This document shows, piece after piece, positions 44,895 to 54,142 of a DNA stretch of 64,000 nt. The stretch's first letter is position 1, and every line of letters starts with the position of its first letter. The stretch covers positions 2,666,001 through 2,730,000 of the forward strand of contig OZ253504.1 in NCBI GenBank assembly GCA_965262235.1, given 5' to 3'. The notes below the pieces were generated by a model. The model made no database searches. It saw only the letters and a program-made list of their open reading frames with translations, and was not told where the DNA came from. The position numbers were made by a program, and so were the translations under genes. The stretch comes from CATQGW01 sp965262235. GTDB lineage: Bacteria; Chloroflexota; Dehalococcoidia; Bin125.

Positions 44895-45332
44895 ATGCCG
44901 TCGGCAGAAGAACTAGGCCAAGAGATCGAAGCACTGCGTGAGCGGTTGTTACGATTGAGCGCAGCCAGTCTGCGGATTAATGAGAGTCTCGAGTTCGACG
45001 TCGTGTTGCAGGGGGTGCTGGACTCCGCTCGGTCGCTGACCGCGGCGCGCTACGGCGTGATGACGCTGCTCGACGACGCCGGCCAGATCGAGACCTTCCT
45101 CGCTTCAGGGATGACCAGCGATGAGGCTCGGCAGCTGTGGGACCTGCCGGACGGGACGAACATCTTCGCATCCCTCAGCGGGACTCGAGCACCGCTGCGG
45201 TTGCCGGACCTACTTGGCCACCTGAGGTCGTTGGGCCTGCCCGAGTTTCACCCGCCCCTCGTTCTGAGCCCGGTGGTGTCCCTGTTGGCAGCGCCGATCC
45301 TGCATCGGGGAGAGTGTGTCGGACATATCTAG
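44895..45332 (+). pseudogene. Hybrid sensor kinase, N-terminal GAF fragment ended by amber
   Basis: ATG 44895 begins MPSAEELGQEIEALRERLLR, a coiled segment, then a GAF domain: LEFDVVLQGVLDSARSLTAARYG, LLDDAGQIETFLASGMT, and SLLAAPILHRGECVGHI. TAG at 45330-45332 follows, and the frame goes on as VAEQESGQAFSGVDEETLVMF, the normal end of a GAF domain, where relatives read GHIYVAEK. The stop therefore splits a single gene. A TTG-start extension to 44637 exists but has no domain. Confidence 0.75.
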
Positions 45333-45368
45333 GTCGCGGAGCAGGAATCTGGCCAGGCGTTCTCAGGC

Positions 45369-47336
45369 GTGGACGAAGAGACGCTGGTGATGTTCGCGGC
45401 CCAAGCGGCATTGGTGGTCGTCAGCGCGCGACGCTACCGGGACGAGCAGCGGGCACGAACCGACCTAGAGACCCTGATTGATACCTCGGCGGTGGGTGTC
45501 GCGGTCTTCGACGCTCGCACCGGTGCACCGGTCTCGTTCAATCGCGAGGCGAAGCGCATCGTTGAGCACCTGCGAATGCCGGAGGGCACGGCCGAGCAGA
45601 TCCTGGAGGTGGTCACGATTCGCCGTGCGGACGGTCGAGAGACCTCGCTGAGCGAGTTGCCCATGGCCCAGTTGCTGAGTGCGAGTGAGACGGTGCGGGC
45701 CGAAGAGATCGTCATGCAGGTGCCCGACGGCCGCAGCGTCAAGGCCCTGCTCAACGCCACGCCTATCCATGCCGAGCAGGGCGAACTCGAGTCATACGTC
45801 GTCACGCTGCAGGATCTGACGCCGCTGCAGGAACTGGAGCGGCTGCGGGCGGAGTTCCTGGCCATGGTCAGCCATCAGCTGCGCCTGCCGATTATCTCCG
45901 TCAAGGGTTCCGTCACGACCTTGCTCGATCCGGCCGCCGCCCTGAATCCGGCTGAGATGGTTGAGTTTCTGCGCGTCATCGACTCGCAGACCGACCGGAT
46001 GCGCGACCTGATCAGCGACCTGCTCGATCTGGCCTGGATCGAGACCGGCACGCTGGAGGTCGCTCCCGCGCCGACCGCGCCGGCCGCGCTGCTGGACGGG
46101 GCTCGTAGCGCCTTCCTCAGCGCCGGGGCTCGGAATACCGTGCTGATCGACGTGCCGCCCGACTTCCCCTGGGTGCTGGCCGACCGACCCCGGATCGTGC
46201 AGGTGCTGAGCAACCTGCTGAGCCACGCGGCCAAGCACTCGCCGGAGTCTTCCGCCATTCAAGTGACCGGCTGGCGGACCGACGTGCACGTTGCGTTCGG
46301 CGTTGCAAATCACGATTGGGGCGTCTCGGCTGAACGGCTGTCGCGCTTGTTCGGCAAATTCTCCCCCATCGAGGCCGATGCGTCCACGAGCGATCGATGG
46401 GGATGGAGCGCGGACCTGGCCATCTGCAAGGGCATCGTTGAGGCGCACGGAGGTCGCATATCGGCCGCGAGCAAGGGCCCGGGCGAGGGCAGTCAGATCA
46501 GCTTCACGCTACCAGTCGTCGAGCAACGCGAGCGCCCGGTCGCCCCCAAGCCCGCCTCGCTCACCACACGCTCAGAGCGCCGGGCGGCAGGCGGACAGCC
46601 GCGCATCCTGGCGGTGCACGAAGATCCTCACGCGCTCCGGCTCGTGCGGGACACGCTCGCCGAATACGGATACGACGTGACATCAACCGATGCCCCGGAA
46701 GAATCGTTCCAGCTGATGCGGGCGATCGAACCGGAGTTGATCCTCCGGGACCTGATGCTGTCCGGATCCGCCGCCATTGCGCTGATGCGGCGGATCCTGG
46801 AGACGAGCGAAGTGCCGGTCATCTTCCTGTCGATCGACGACCAAGATGATGTGATCGCCACGGCCTTCGATCTGGGCGCCGCCGACTACCTCGTCAAACC
46901 CTTCTCGGCGACGGAGTTGGCGGCGCGAGTCCGGGCGGCCTTGCGCAAGCGGGCGGCGCCCCAACAGCTCGCGCCCTTCGTGCTGGGTGAGTTGACCGTC
47001 AACTACGCCGATCGCCGTGCGAGCCTTGCCGACCGTCCGGTCCCGCTGACCGCGATCGAATACCGGATGCTCACCGAGCTTGCCATGAACGCCGGGCGCG
47101 TGTTGAGCTACGGGCATCTGCTGCAACGAGTCTGGGGTCAAGAACGGACCGCCGACATCCGGCCCATGCGCACTGTCGTCAGCAGCCTGCGCCGCAAGCT
47201 GGGCGATCGCGCCGACCGCCCCCTCTACATCTTCACCGAGCCCCGGGTCGGCTACTGCATGGCGCCGGCGGCGGCGGGCAGCTCTGAGCCGGATGCCGCG
47301 ACGGGATCAGCGGGGACCACGCCGCTCAGCGTCTAA
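45369..47336 (+). pseudogene. Hybrid histidine kinase-response regulator, C-terminal part (PAS, HisKA, HATPase, REC, wHTH)
   Basis: 655 codons in the same frame as the GAF fragment, from a GTG after the amber codon. Order: PAS (LIDTSAVGVAVFDARTG), HisKA with the phospho-acceptor His in FLAMVSHQLRLPI, HATPase, a receiver (RILAVHEDP, phospho-Asp in LRDLMLSGS, Lys in YLVKPFS) and an OmpR-type wHTH (PLTAIEYRMLTELAMNAGRV). The ATP site looks eroded: the N box reads NLLSHAAKHSP (second Asn now His), the G1 region ANHDWGV replaces DxGxG, and GWGWSADLA replaces GxGLGL. The receiver's acidic pair is H-E instead of D-D. With the amber codon this points to a decaying gene. Confidence 0.75.
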
Positions 47337-47887
47337 CAGTCGTCGGCGGACAACGCGGCTCGCAGCTCTGGCGCGAGCCCAGCTTCACGCAGCCTGCATG
47401 AGGCCCGTCAGACGAACCTGGAACCCACGCAATCTCGGCTGGGCTCGTTGCGCTGTAGGTCGGTACGTCCAGCACCCCACTCATCCGTTCTACGACGGCC
47501 TTCGAGCAACCCTGACCACACCTGAACTCGGGGTCACGATAAGCGCCCCGGACGTTCTCGACCAACGCCGTAACCCGAGACCTCTCGCCGTCACCGACCG
47601 GGGCTGGTCGCGCTTGCGCCACGCGACCGCACCGCCGTGGGCGTCGCGCGCAGGCGTTGGAGTTCCGGCGCCCCTCGGCGCCGGCTGCCCGCTCCAATAG
47701 TGCAGGGCTCCGTTCCCCGACGCCGCCCGAACGCCTGCTTCCCGCCCACCCTCGGCGTATGGGCGAGCCTGCGCCGGGTGAAGCCAGTGGCCTGCCCGGC
47801 CAGTCCATCTATGCGGGCTTTCTTGTTGCCCTGGGCGGCGCCCCATGCCGGTTTGCGCGATTGACGCGGGGGAGCGGTCCGGCCCGC
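47337..47887. other. Intergenic region with no recognised gene
   Basis: 551 bp between the regulator and the surface-protein remnant. Open frames on both strands are Arg/Pro/Ala-rich without domain resemblance. It may hold eroded sequence. Confidence 0.45.
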
Positions 47888-48250
47888 TCACCGGGTGATG
47901 GTGTACGTAAACTCAGCGCTGGCGGTATTGTCACTATGCGTGTAGGCGTTGGCCGCGATGGTGATGGTGATGTCGCCCCGGCCGGAGGGGGGGGGCGGAG
48001 CCACATATCGCAGTTGCTGGGGATGTGCCCGAAGACGCGTTCCGACTCGGAGCCGCTCACCGCGACTTCTGTGTCGCAGTCCAGCCCGGTTGTGGTGCCC
48101 CTGAACACGAACTGGGCCCGGTAGGCGCTCGTGTCCTGGTAAATCGAGAAGCCCACAACGGGCCCGGCCGCGTAGCTCAGCACGGTCAGGGTCCTCCCGG
48201 CCTCGGTCAGACTGCCGTCGACAACGGTCGCAACGCTAACCGTGGTCTGT
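47888..48250 (-). pseudogene. C-terminal remnant of a third surface protein, out of frame at a 9-G tract
   Basis: On the minus strand the sequence reads TTVSVATVVDGSLTEAGRTL, TVLSYAAGPVVGFSIYQDTS, AQFVFRGTTTGLDCDTEVAVSG and VFGHIPSNCDMWLRPPP. At the G9 run 47987-47995 it needs one extra base to continue as SGRGDITITIAANAYTHSDN, then TASAEFTYTITR and TGA at 47888-47890. The ending is that of an Ig-like beta-sandwich domain with a Cys pair. An in-frame TAG near 48290 bounds it upstream and no start is present, so only the last domain of a larger protein remains. Confidence 0.65.
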
Positions 48251-48285
48251 TGACAGCCGCGATGCCGTCGTACACCGGGGGAACC

Positions 48286-50295
48286 ATGGATCTAATCCGA
48301 AAGAGCCGAACCAGGGTTTGTTCGCGTCCAGAGTGGGCAGTGGTCGCAGAGGACTTTTGGGGCACGGAGGAAGTAGATCTCTTCTATCCGGAGCCCGGTT
48401 GCTCAGCGCCAACCTTCACCGGGTCGCACGCTCAAGTGCTCCAACTGGTGGGTGCAATGGTATCTGCCCTCGGCAGCGAACTTGCAGATGAGGAGCATCC
48501 TGGAGGATCTAGCCACTTCTTCGGGGTCAGCGGAGTGACTCCGGCCCGGTCAACGCTCGACTTTCGATTTGTGCCAGACGCCACTCTGGCGGACCCCGCT
48601 TCAGGATTCGAGGTACGCATCTCATCTTCGGCGCGAGACGACCTCCGCACATGGACTAGGCGTTCGCGCCGGGTTGCCGGTCCGAGAACCGAAACCGGGG
48701 GACACCTTTTCGGCGAGCGGGATAGCGCGTCACTAGTGGTGTGGATTGACGAGATAACTGGCCCGCCCCCCGACAGCGAGGCGACCCCCGACGGTTTTGT
48801 TTGCGGCACAGCCGGTGTCATCGACGTATCCGAGGCCAAGAAGACGAACTCGTGCGGCGCAACGAGATACATCGGCATGTGGCACAGTCATCCGCAGGGC
48901 AAGCCTGTTCCCAGCCCAACAGACCACCAGGCGATGCAACGTCTCGTCGCCGGGGCTGACGGGCGACCCAGGCAGCAGCACGGGCTGCTTCTCAATGTCG
49001 GCGGTGACCTATGGGCCGATGCGCGCATGTCGGTAGTGCAATACTCGCGCGAGCAGTCCCGCAGCCTGGCGACTGTTCAGCGGGATGCCACGCAATTGCA
49101 GCTACAAACGTCCCTAGCACCACCGACGCCACAGAATCGCGACGTGGCTCTCGCGTTGTCAGGTGGAGGATTTAGGGCCGTCGCATTCCACTTGGGGTGT
49201 CTCCGCGCACTCCGTGATCGCGGCCTTCTCGATCGCGTCAATCTCATCTCGGCTGCGTCGGGAGGAGCTCTCCTTGCGGCGATGTACGCCTACAGCGCAG
49301 AAGGACTCGACGAGTTTGACGCGCGTGTGATGGAGCTTCTTCGCAGCGGCATCACGCCCCGGGTTGTGCGGCGGGCCGTGTTCAGTCGTCGAGCAGGCCA
49401 GGCGCTCGCCACAGGCATGACCGCAGGAGTCGTGGCGCTCTACGCTCTCGGATTGAGGAGCATAGCTGGCATCCTGAGCATGACTGGAGCACTGAGTCGC
49501 ACCAGGCGGAGTTCGTTCGATCGGCTTGGTCCGGCGTTCCCGCGCACCCACAGCCGAACAACTGCATTCGCTGATGTCCTTCGGAGTGTGCTGGGAACTG
49601 CTCGGATGGGCGACATGCCACGTCCGGGGCTCAACATCATCATCAATGCGACTGAGTTGAGAACGGGGACAGCCTTCCGCTTCGGGAACCGCGAGAGCGG
49701 GTCATGGCGTCTTGGCTACGTGCAGGAGAACGACATAGAAGTCGCCGAGGCCGTCGCCGCATCCGCAGCTTATCCAACCTTGCTGCCAGCAATCGACAGG
49801 CACTTTGAGCTCGTCGGCCGAGACGGGAACGTCCGGCGTGAGCGCGTGGTGCTATCGGACGGTGGCATCTACGACAACCTCGCCACCTCAGCCTTGGAGC
49901 CGGACCGCGATCCAGAAATCAGCTTCAACGTGTTCTCCTCACGAGTCGTTGTCTCGTGCGACGCAGGCCAAGGCGGAGGATCGACACGCCCTCCGTTCCT
50001 CTGGCCGGAGCGTGTAGCTGCTGCAGCCTCGACGACCCACAGGCGGAGCCAAAACTCAGCGCGCTCCAAACTCTTTGCCTTGGAACGATCTGGTGAGCTC
50101 GACGCCCTTGTGACAGCCTTCTTGGGGATGTCGGACTCAAGCATCCCGTATGCGCCCGCTGACCTGGTTCCGAGGGACTCGGCGGTGTCTTATCCAACCG
50201 ACTTCTCATCGATGACACAGGAAGACATCGAGATGTTGAGTGCGCGGGGTGAGCAGATCATGGGCCGATTGGCGGCCTATGACCTACGGAGCTAA
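48286..50295 (+). CDS. JAB/JAMM isopeptidase-patatin phospholipase fusion protein
   Basis: 669 aa from ATG 48286, chosen for GGGGGA 5 bp upstream; ATG 48262 is possible. Residues 1-105 match no family I know. Residues about 108-255 are a JAB/MPN metalloprotease domain: Glu136 in TETGGHLFG, then MWHSHPQGKPVPSPTDHQAM with His200, His202 and Asp213, the complete JAMM zinc motif. Residues about 285-620 are patatin: glycine-rich LALSGGGFRAVAFHLG (oxyanion loop), ISAASGGAL with Ser325 as nucleophile, and LSDGGIYDN with the dyad Asp. A hydrophobic stretch (ALATGMTAGVVALYALGL) could touch membrane. JAB enzymes cleave ubiquitin-like conjugates and patatins degrade membrane lipids; both are separate components of CBASS-type defence. 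No E1, E2 or cyclase gene is adjacent. A defence role is inferred. Confidence 0.8.
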   Translation: MDLIRKSRTRVCSRPEWAVVAEDFWGTEEVDLFYPEPGCSAPTFTGSHAQVLQLVGAMVSALGSELADEEHPGGSSHFFGVSGVTPARSTLDFRFVPDATLADPASGFEVRISSSARDDLRTWTRRSRRVAGPRTETGGHLFGERDSASLVVWIDEITGPPPDSEATPDGFVCGTAGVIDVSEAKKTNSCGATRYIGMWHSHPQGKPVPSPTDHQAMQRLVAGADGRPRQQHGLLLNVGGDLWADARMSVVQYSREQSRSLATVQRDATQLQLQTSLAPPTPQNRDVALALSGGGFRAVAFHLGCLRALRDRGLLDRVNLISAASGGALLAAMYAYSAEGLDEFDARVMELLRSGITPRVVRRAVFSRRAGQALATGMTAGVVALYALGLRSIAGILSMTGALSRTRRSSFDRLGPAFPRTHSRTTAFADVLRSVLGTARMGDMPRPGLNIIINATELRTGTAFRFGNRESGSWRLGYVQENDIEVAEAVAASAAYPTLLPAIDRHFELVGRDGNVRRERVVLSDGGIYDNLATSALEPDRDPEISFNVFSSRVVVSCDAGQGGGSTRPPFLWPERVAAAASTTHRRSQNSARSKLFALERSGELDALVTAFLGMSDSSIPYAPADLVPRDSAVSYPTDFSSMTQEDIEMLSARGEQIMGRLAAYDLRS

Positions 50296-50574
50296 GTCCG
50301 AAGATCAACTCTCAAGCGAGAGCCCGCCACCAGTTATCCGGACCGGCAGCCTGTTGCGACAGTCTCTACGCCGTCGCAGCCCCGGTCTCACCGAACTCGT
50401 GACCTTCCTCTCGCAGGCAGGATTCAGAGAACCACTGCCCAACTGAAAGTTCGCAGTTCGGTACATGACGGCCCACCAGCACACCTTTTCACGCGGACGG
50501 CCCAGCCGGTGGTGGTCAGCTCGCCCCAAAGGCTGTAGCTTCAACGGGCAGAACACCGCTGAACGGAGCCTCAC

Positions 50575-51402
50575 ATGTCCCAGCCAATTCGGGTGCACGT
50601 CGTCGCCGGAGGGTTCCCGCCGGGCAAGCACGCCGGACACGACATGGACTATGCGCGCCTGCGCATCCTCCAGGCGTTGCAGTCCAACGCGAACGTGCAC
50701 GCCACCGTAAGCGGCGACTTCACCGACTGCCACAAGTGGATCGCCGACTGTCAGCTGCTGGTCTGCTACGTCGCGGGCCCGTTCGCCGACGAGCACCAGT
50801 GCGGCGTGATCATGGACTGGCTCGATGACGGAGGCCGCTGGCTCGCCCTGCACGGTAGTACCGGCGGCATGCCAGAGCGGACCAGCGATCGCGCAGACGG
50901 CCGCCGCCGCATGCTCAAGCTGCCGTACCACGAGACGCTGGGCGGCTACTTCATGACCCATCCGCCGATCCGCGAGATGAACGTCACCGTGGCCGATCAC
51001 AACCATCCGCTGACGTACAACCTGCCCGACTCGTTCTTCGTCAAGGACGAGCCCTACATGATCGAAGTGATCCACCCCGACACGCAGATCCTGCTCACCA
51101 CAACCGACGTTGAAGTCCCGGCGATCGTCGACGAGCTCTACGGCCGCGACCTGTCACTCTTGCCCGACGGCAAGTCGCACGCGCTCGGTTACGCGCGCAC
51201 CGTTGGCGAGGGCTCCATCGCCTACATCGCGCCCGGCCATTGCCACACTCCGCTGACGCTGGGGGCCCGCCAGCCCCCGGCCCACGAGTCGATCTCCCCC
51301 GACGGTGTTATGCCACAGCTCTTCCGCGGTCCTTGGGAGACCGAGCCCTACGAGCAGTTGATTAAGAACGCGATTGCCTGGGGCACCGGGGTCGAGGGAT
51401 AG
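50575..51402 (+). CDS. ThuA-like domain protein
   Basis: 275 aa. It fits the ThuA/trehalose-utilisation group of class I glutamine-amidotransferase-like folds: RVHVVAGGFPPGKHAGHDMD at the N-terminus, LVCYVAGPFADEHQ, LDDGGRWLALHGSTGG in the position of the nucleophile elbow (without a catalytic Cys), LGGYFMTHPP, VADHNHPLTYNLPDSFFVKDE and GEGSIAYIAPGHCH. These 'HP(I/L)...F.v.DE.Y' and 'G.Vfy...GH' blocks are the family core. Its catalytic role is not established. GGAG precedes the ATG by 7 bp. It is convergent with the CoA-transferase gene 51524-52726. Confidence 0.85.
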   Translation: MSQPIRVHVVAGGFPPGKHAGHDMDYARLRILQALQSNANVHATVSGDFTDCHKWIADCQLLVCYVAGPFADEHQCGVIMDWLDDGGRWLALHGSTGGMPERTSDRADGRRRMLKLPYHETLGGYFMTHPPIREMNVTVADHNHPLTYNLPDSFFVKDEPYMIEVIHPDTQILLTTTDVEVPAIVDELYGRDLSLLPDGKSHALGYARTVGEGSIAYIAPGHCHTPLTLGARQPPAHESISPDGVMPQLFRGPWETEPYEQLIKNAIAWGTGVEG

Positions 51403-51487
51403 ACGCAGGCACGCGGCCGAGAGCAAGCATCGGGATACGACTGCTGCGGCACGGGCCGACGGGCCGGAGCGACGTGGTCACGACGGG

Positions 51488-52681
51488 CACGATGTTGTCA
51501 TCGTGGCGGGCCCTGCGCCGGCACTACGCCACGACGCCGGCGTCGCGGAGATCGGTGATCTCTGCCGGCTCCAAGGCCAGATCGGCCCGCAGCACGTCGT
51601 CGGTGTGCTCGCCCATGAGCGGGGCGCGGACGAAGGGCACGTTGCCGTTCGAGAGCCGCGGGGCGAAGCCCAACAGCTCGATCGCGCCGTGCTCGGGATG
51701 GTCGAGCTGCTGAATGAAGCCGCGGGCGCGCAGGTGCGGGTCGCTAAACAGGTCTTCGGTGGTCATCGTCGCGCTACAGGGGACACCGGCCTCGCCCAGG
51801 GTCTGCATCGCCTCCGCTTTCGTCCGCTCCAGCATCCAGGCGCCGATCTCCTCGGCCAGCGCCTCGCTGTGTTCGCGTCGCGCGGTGTCCGTCGCGAAGC
51901 GCGGATCGAGCGCCAGCTCGGGCCGCTCGATCGCGATGCAGAGCGTGTCCCACATCCGCTCGGTCGTGCACATGATGAAGACATAGTCGTTGAGGCCCTG
52001 TGGCTGGCAGGGGTACATGCGCACGGTGGCCGGGCCAGCGCCGGAGCGATTGGGGTTTCCTCTGCCGAGGGCTGGGCGGGTATTCCAGATCGTGCTCGAG
52101 ACCCGCGAGCGCATGAAGAAGGTCATCGCCTCCTGCATCGAGATCTCGATCACCTGGCCCGCGCCGGTCCGCTGGCACTCGATGTAGGCCGCCGCAATCG
52201 CCAGCGCGAGCTGGAGGCCGGTTCCCGAATCACCGGTCATCGATGCCGGGTACACCGGGGGCCCGTCATCGGGTCCTGTGAGAGCGATCGCGCCGGCGGC
52301 CGCCTGCGCGATGGGGTCAAGGGCCTTGAACTGCGCGTACGGCCCACTCAGTCCAAAACCCTTGAGCCGCCCATAGATGATGCGCGGGTTGGCGCGCCGC
52401 ACGACGTCGGGCCCGATGTCGAGCTTCTCAACGACGCCAGGCCCGTAGTTCTCCACAAACACGTCGTAGTTGGGCGCGAGACGCAGGAGTATGTCCCGCC
52501 CTCGCGGGTCTTGCAGGTCGAGGACGATGCTGCGCTTGTTGCTGTTGAAGTTGAGAAAGTACGGCGAGTTGCCGTCGCCCGGCTGCACGTGGCGTCCGGG
52601 ATCTCCAAGGCGTGGGGGCTCGACCTTCACGACGTCGGCACCGAGCCAGGCCAGCGCCTGCGTGCAGGATGTCCCCGCTTC
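51488..52681. repeat. 1.2-kb duplicated tract, copy 1
   Basis: Nearly identical, without gaps, to 56447-57640 (constant offset 4959). It starts 36 bp beyond the CoA-transferase stop (cacgatgttgtcatcgtggc) and ends about 15 codons inside the gene's 5' end, where the two genes abruptly differ. Confidence 0.85.
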
Positions 52682-52726
52682 GCGTTGAGTCATGTCCAGG
52701 ATTCGCATTCCATCCAATGCGGGCAT
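51524..52726 (-). CDS. CaiB/BaiF family III CoA-transferase, duplicated copy a
   Basis: 400 aa from ATG 52724-52726, with GAGGAG upstream. Landmarks: MPALDGMRILDMTQREAG, NKRSIVLDLQDPRG, VENYGPGVVEKL, catalytic Asp166 in TGDSGTG, and EISMQEAMTFFMR. It differs from the four-gene array (for example LRLAPNYDVF) but is almost identical to the copy at 56483-57685 from residue 16 on. Tyr15 of the usual TQYEAG is Arg here (TQREAG). Stop TAG. Convergent with the ThuA-like gene, divergent from the flavin monooxygenase. Confidence 0.92.
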   Translation of the reverse strand: MPALDGMRILDMTQREAGTSCTQALAWLGADVVKVEPPRLGDPGRHVQPGDGNSPYFLNFNSNKRSIVLDLQDPRGRDILLRLAPNYDVFVENYGPGVVEKLDIGPDVVRRANPRIIYGRLKGFGLSGPYAQFKALDPIAQAAAGAIALTGPDDGPPVYPASMTGDSGTGLQLALAIAAAYIECQRTGAGQVIEISMQEAMTFFMRSRVSSTIWNTRPALGRGNPNRSGAGPATVRMYPCQPQGLNDYVFIMCTTERMWDTLCIAIERPELALDPRFATDTARREHSEALAEEIGAWMLERTKAEAMQTLGEAGVPCSATMTTEDLFSDPHLRARGFIQQLDHPEHGAIELLGFAPRLSNGNVPFVRAPLMGEHTDDVLRADLALEPAEITDLRDAGVVA

Positions 52727-52965
52727 CGGCGCTTCCTCTCCTCGAGCCGTTCGATGGGATTAGCCTAGAGCGCGTCGCTCGGTCTTCGTTGGCGCCCACC
52801 GCTCGCCCCGCATGCAAGAATCCTGCCGAATCGATTGTTCCCGCATGGCGCCGCTCATGTACACGCCGATTCAGGTACGCGTCGCCGCCGCGGGCTTTTC
52901 CCGGCGGTAGACTCACGCGCAGCGAGCGCGCTACAAGAAGGGCTACAAGCAGGAAGGTGGCGAAG

Positions 52966-54030
52966 ATGCCTCGTGTTGAATTCTGGTCGGGCGTCGGTCG
53001 GTGGAACGTGAGGCAAGACGCGCAGCGCGCCGAAGCAGTGGGTTGGGACGGGATCAGGTTCGGGGATTCGCAGAATCTGCAACCCGACTGCTACATCGCC
53101 CTGGCGCTGGCGGCGGACGCGACGACGACGCTGAAGCTGGGCACCGGCGTGACGAATCCGTTCACCCGTCATGCCTCGGTGACGGCGGGGGCGATCGCGA
53201 CGATCCAAGCGCTGAGCGGCGGGCGCGCCTATCTGGGGATTGGGCGTGGGGATTCGGCGATGGCGCACCTGGGGTATGCGCCGGCGTCCGTGCCCGCGTT
53301 CGAGAAGTACCTGCAACAGCTCAGGGGCTATCTGCGGCGGGAGTCGGTGCCCTTCAACGAGGACGCGACGCTGGATGAGCTGGACCTTGCCCAGCAGCCC
53401 GATGGCAGCCGGCTCGAGTGGCTGCGCGAGAGCCAGGCGACGGTGCCCGTGGACGTGGCCGCCACGGGTCCACGCGTGATTCGGGCGGCCGCCCTCTATG
53501 CCGACGCCGTCACCTTTGCGGTGGGGGCCGATCCGGCCCGGCTGCGCTGGGGCATGGACGTGGCCCACGAGGCGCGGGTCGAGGCGGGACTGGCGCCGGA
53601 GATCCCGTTCGGTTCTTACATGATTGTCGTGGCGCACGACGACCCCGTAACGGCGGGCCGCATGGCCGGGGGCGCGCTCTCCGTGTTCGCGCGCTTTTCG
53701 GCGATGCACGGCTCGGTTGTGGGACCAACGTCGGCGGCCGAGCGTGAAGTCCTGATGCGGGTCCACGACGGCTACGACATGACGACCCATACTCGTACGG
53801 TCAGCCATCAATCCGACTTGCTGACGGACGAGTTCGCGGGCAAGTTCGGGGTGTTTGGGCCCAGCAGTTACTGCGTGGAGCGGCTGAGCGAGCTGATCGA
53901 ATTGGGGTTGGAGCGAATCTTCGTCGTCGGGCCCACGGGCGACGCCGATGCGAACGAGCGCCTGCGTGCCAGGCAGCGGTTCGTGGAGGAGGTGTTGCCG
54001 GCACTGCGCGAGAGGTACAGCGACGACTGA
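52966..54030 (+). CDS. Luciferase-like flavin-dependent monooxygenase (LLM class)
   Basis: 354 aa from ATG 52966, with AGGAAGGTGG upstream. The TIM-barrel LLM pattern is clear: AQRAEAVGWDGIRFGDSQN, LKLGTGVTNPFTRHASVTAG, IATIQALSGGRAYLGIGRGDSA near 83-105 (the flavin phosphate region), VAATGPRVIRAAALYADAV, and a C-terminal LSELIELGLERIFVVGPTG. The family uses FMN or F420; the cofactor cannot be decided from sequence. It is upstream of the alcohol dehydrogenase on the same strand (113 bp), suggesting a shared oxidation step. Confidence 0.9.
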   Translation: MPRVEFWSGVGRWNVRQDAQRAEAVGWDGIRFGDSQNLQPDCYIALALAADATTTLKLGTGVTNPFTRHASVTAGAIATIQALSGGRAYLGIGRGDSAMAHLGYAPASVPAFEKYLQQLRGYLRRESVPFNEDATLDELDLAQQPDGSRLEWLRESQATVPVDVAATGPRVIRAAALYADAVTFAVGADPARLRWGMDVAHEARVEAGLAPEIPFGSYMIVVAHDDPVTAGRMAGGALSVFARFSAMHGSVVGPTSAAEREVLMRVHDGYDMTTHTRTVSHQSDLLTDEFAGKFGVFGPSSYCVERLSELIELGLERIFVVGPTGDADANERLRARQRFVEEVLPALRERYSDD

Positions 54031-54142
54031 AACGGGCGTGCGAGCGTGGCTTCTCCCCGCGTCTTCCGTCGCGGGGATGCACGGGCCTCTTCGAGCAGAG
54101 CCCGTGGAATGGAACGTTGAGCGGACAAGGGAGGCGACGACG

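Noticed and set aside
21053..47336. Genome-wide reassignment of TAG to an amino acid
   Set aside because: TAG closes CoA-transferase copies at the exact place where a paralogue uses TAA, and also closes HigB, the methylase, ThuA-like, carboxylase and double CoA-transferase genes. The kinase pseudogene carries TAA and TGA, so nonsense changes are not limited to TAG.
47326..47808. 160-codon minus-strand frame after the regulator
   Set aside because: Arg/Pro/Gly-rich text without domain resemblance or ribosome site; treated as non-coding.
19257..48250. Genomic island integrated at tRNA-Glu
   Set aside because: No integrase and no second copy of the tRNA 3' end at the far side; only an IS lies near the tRNA.
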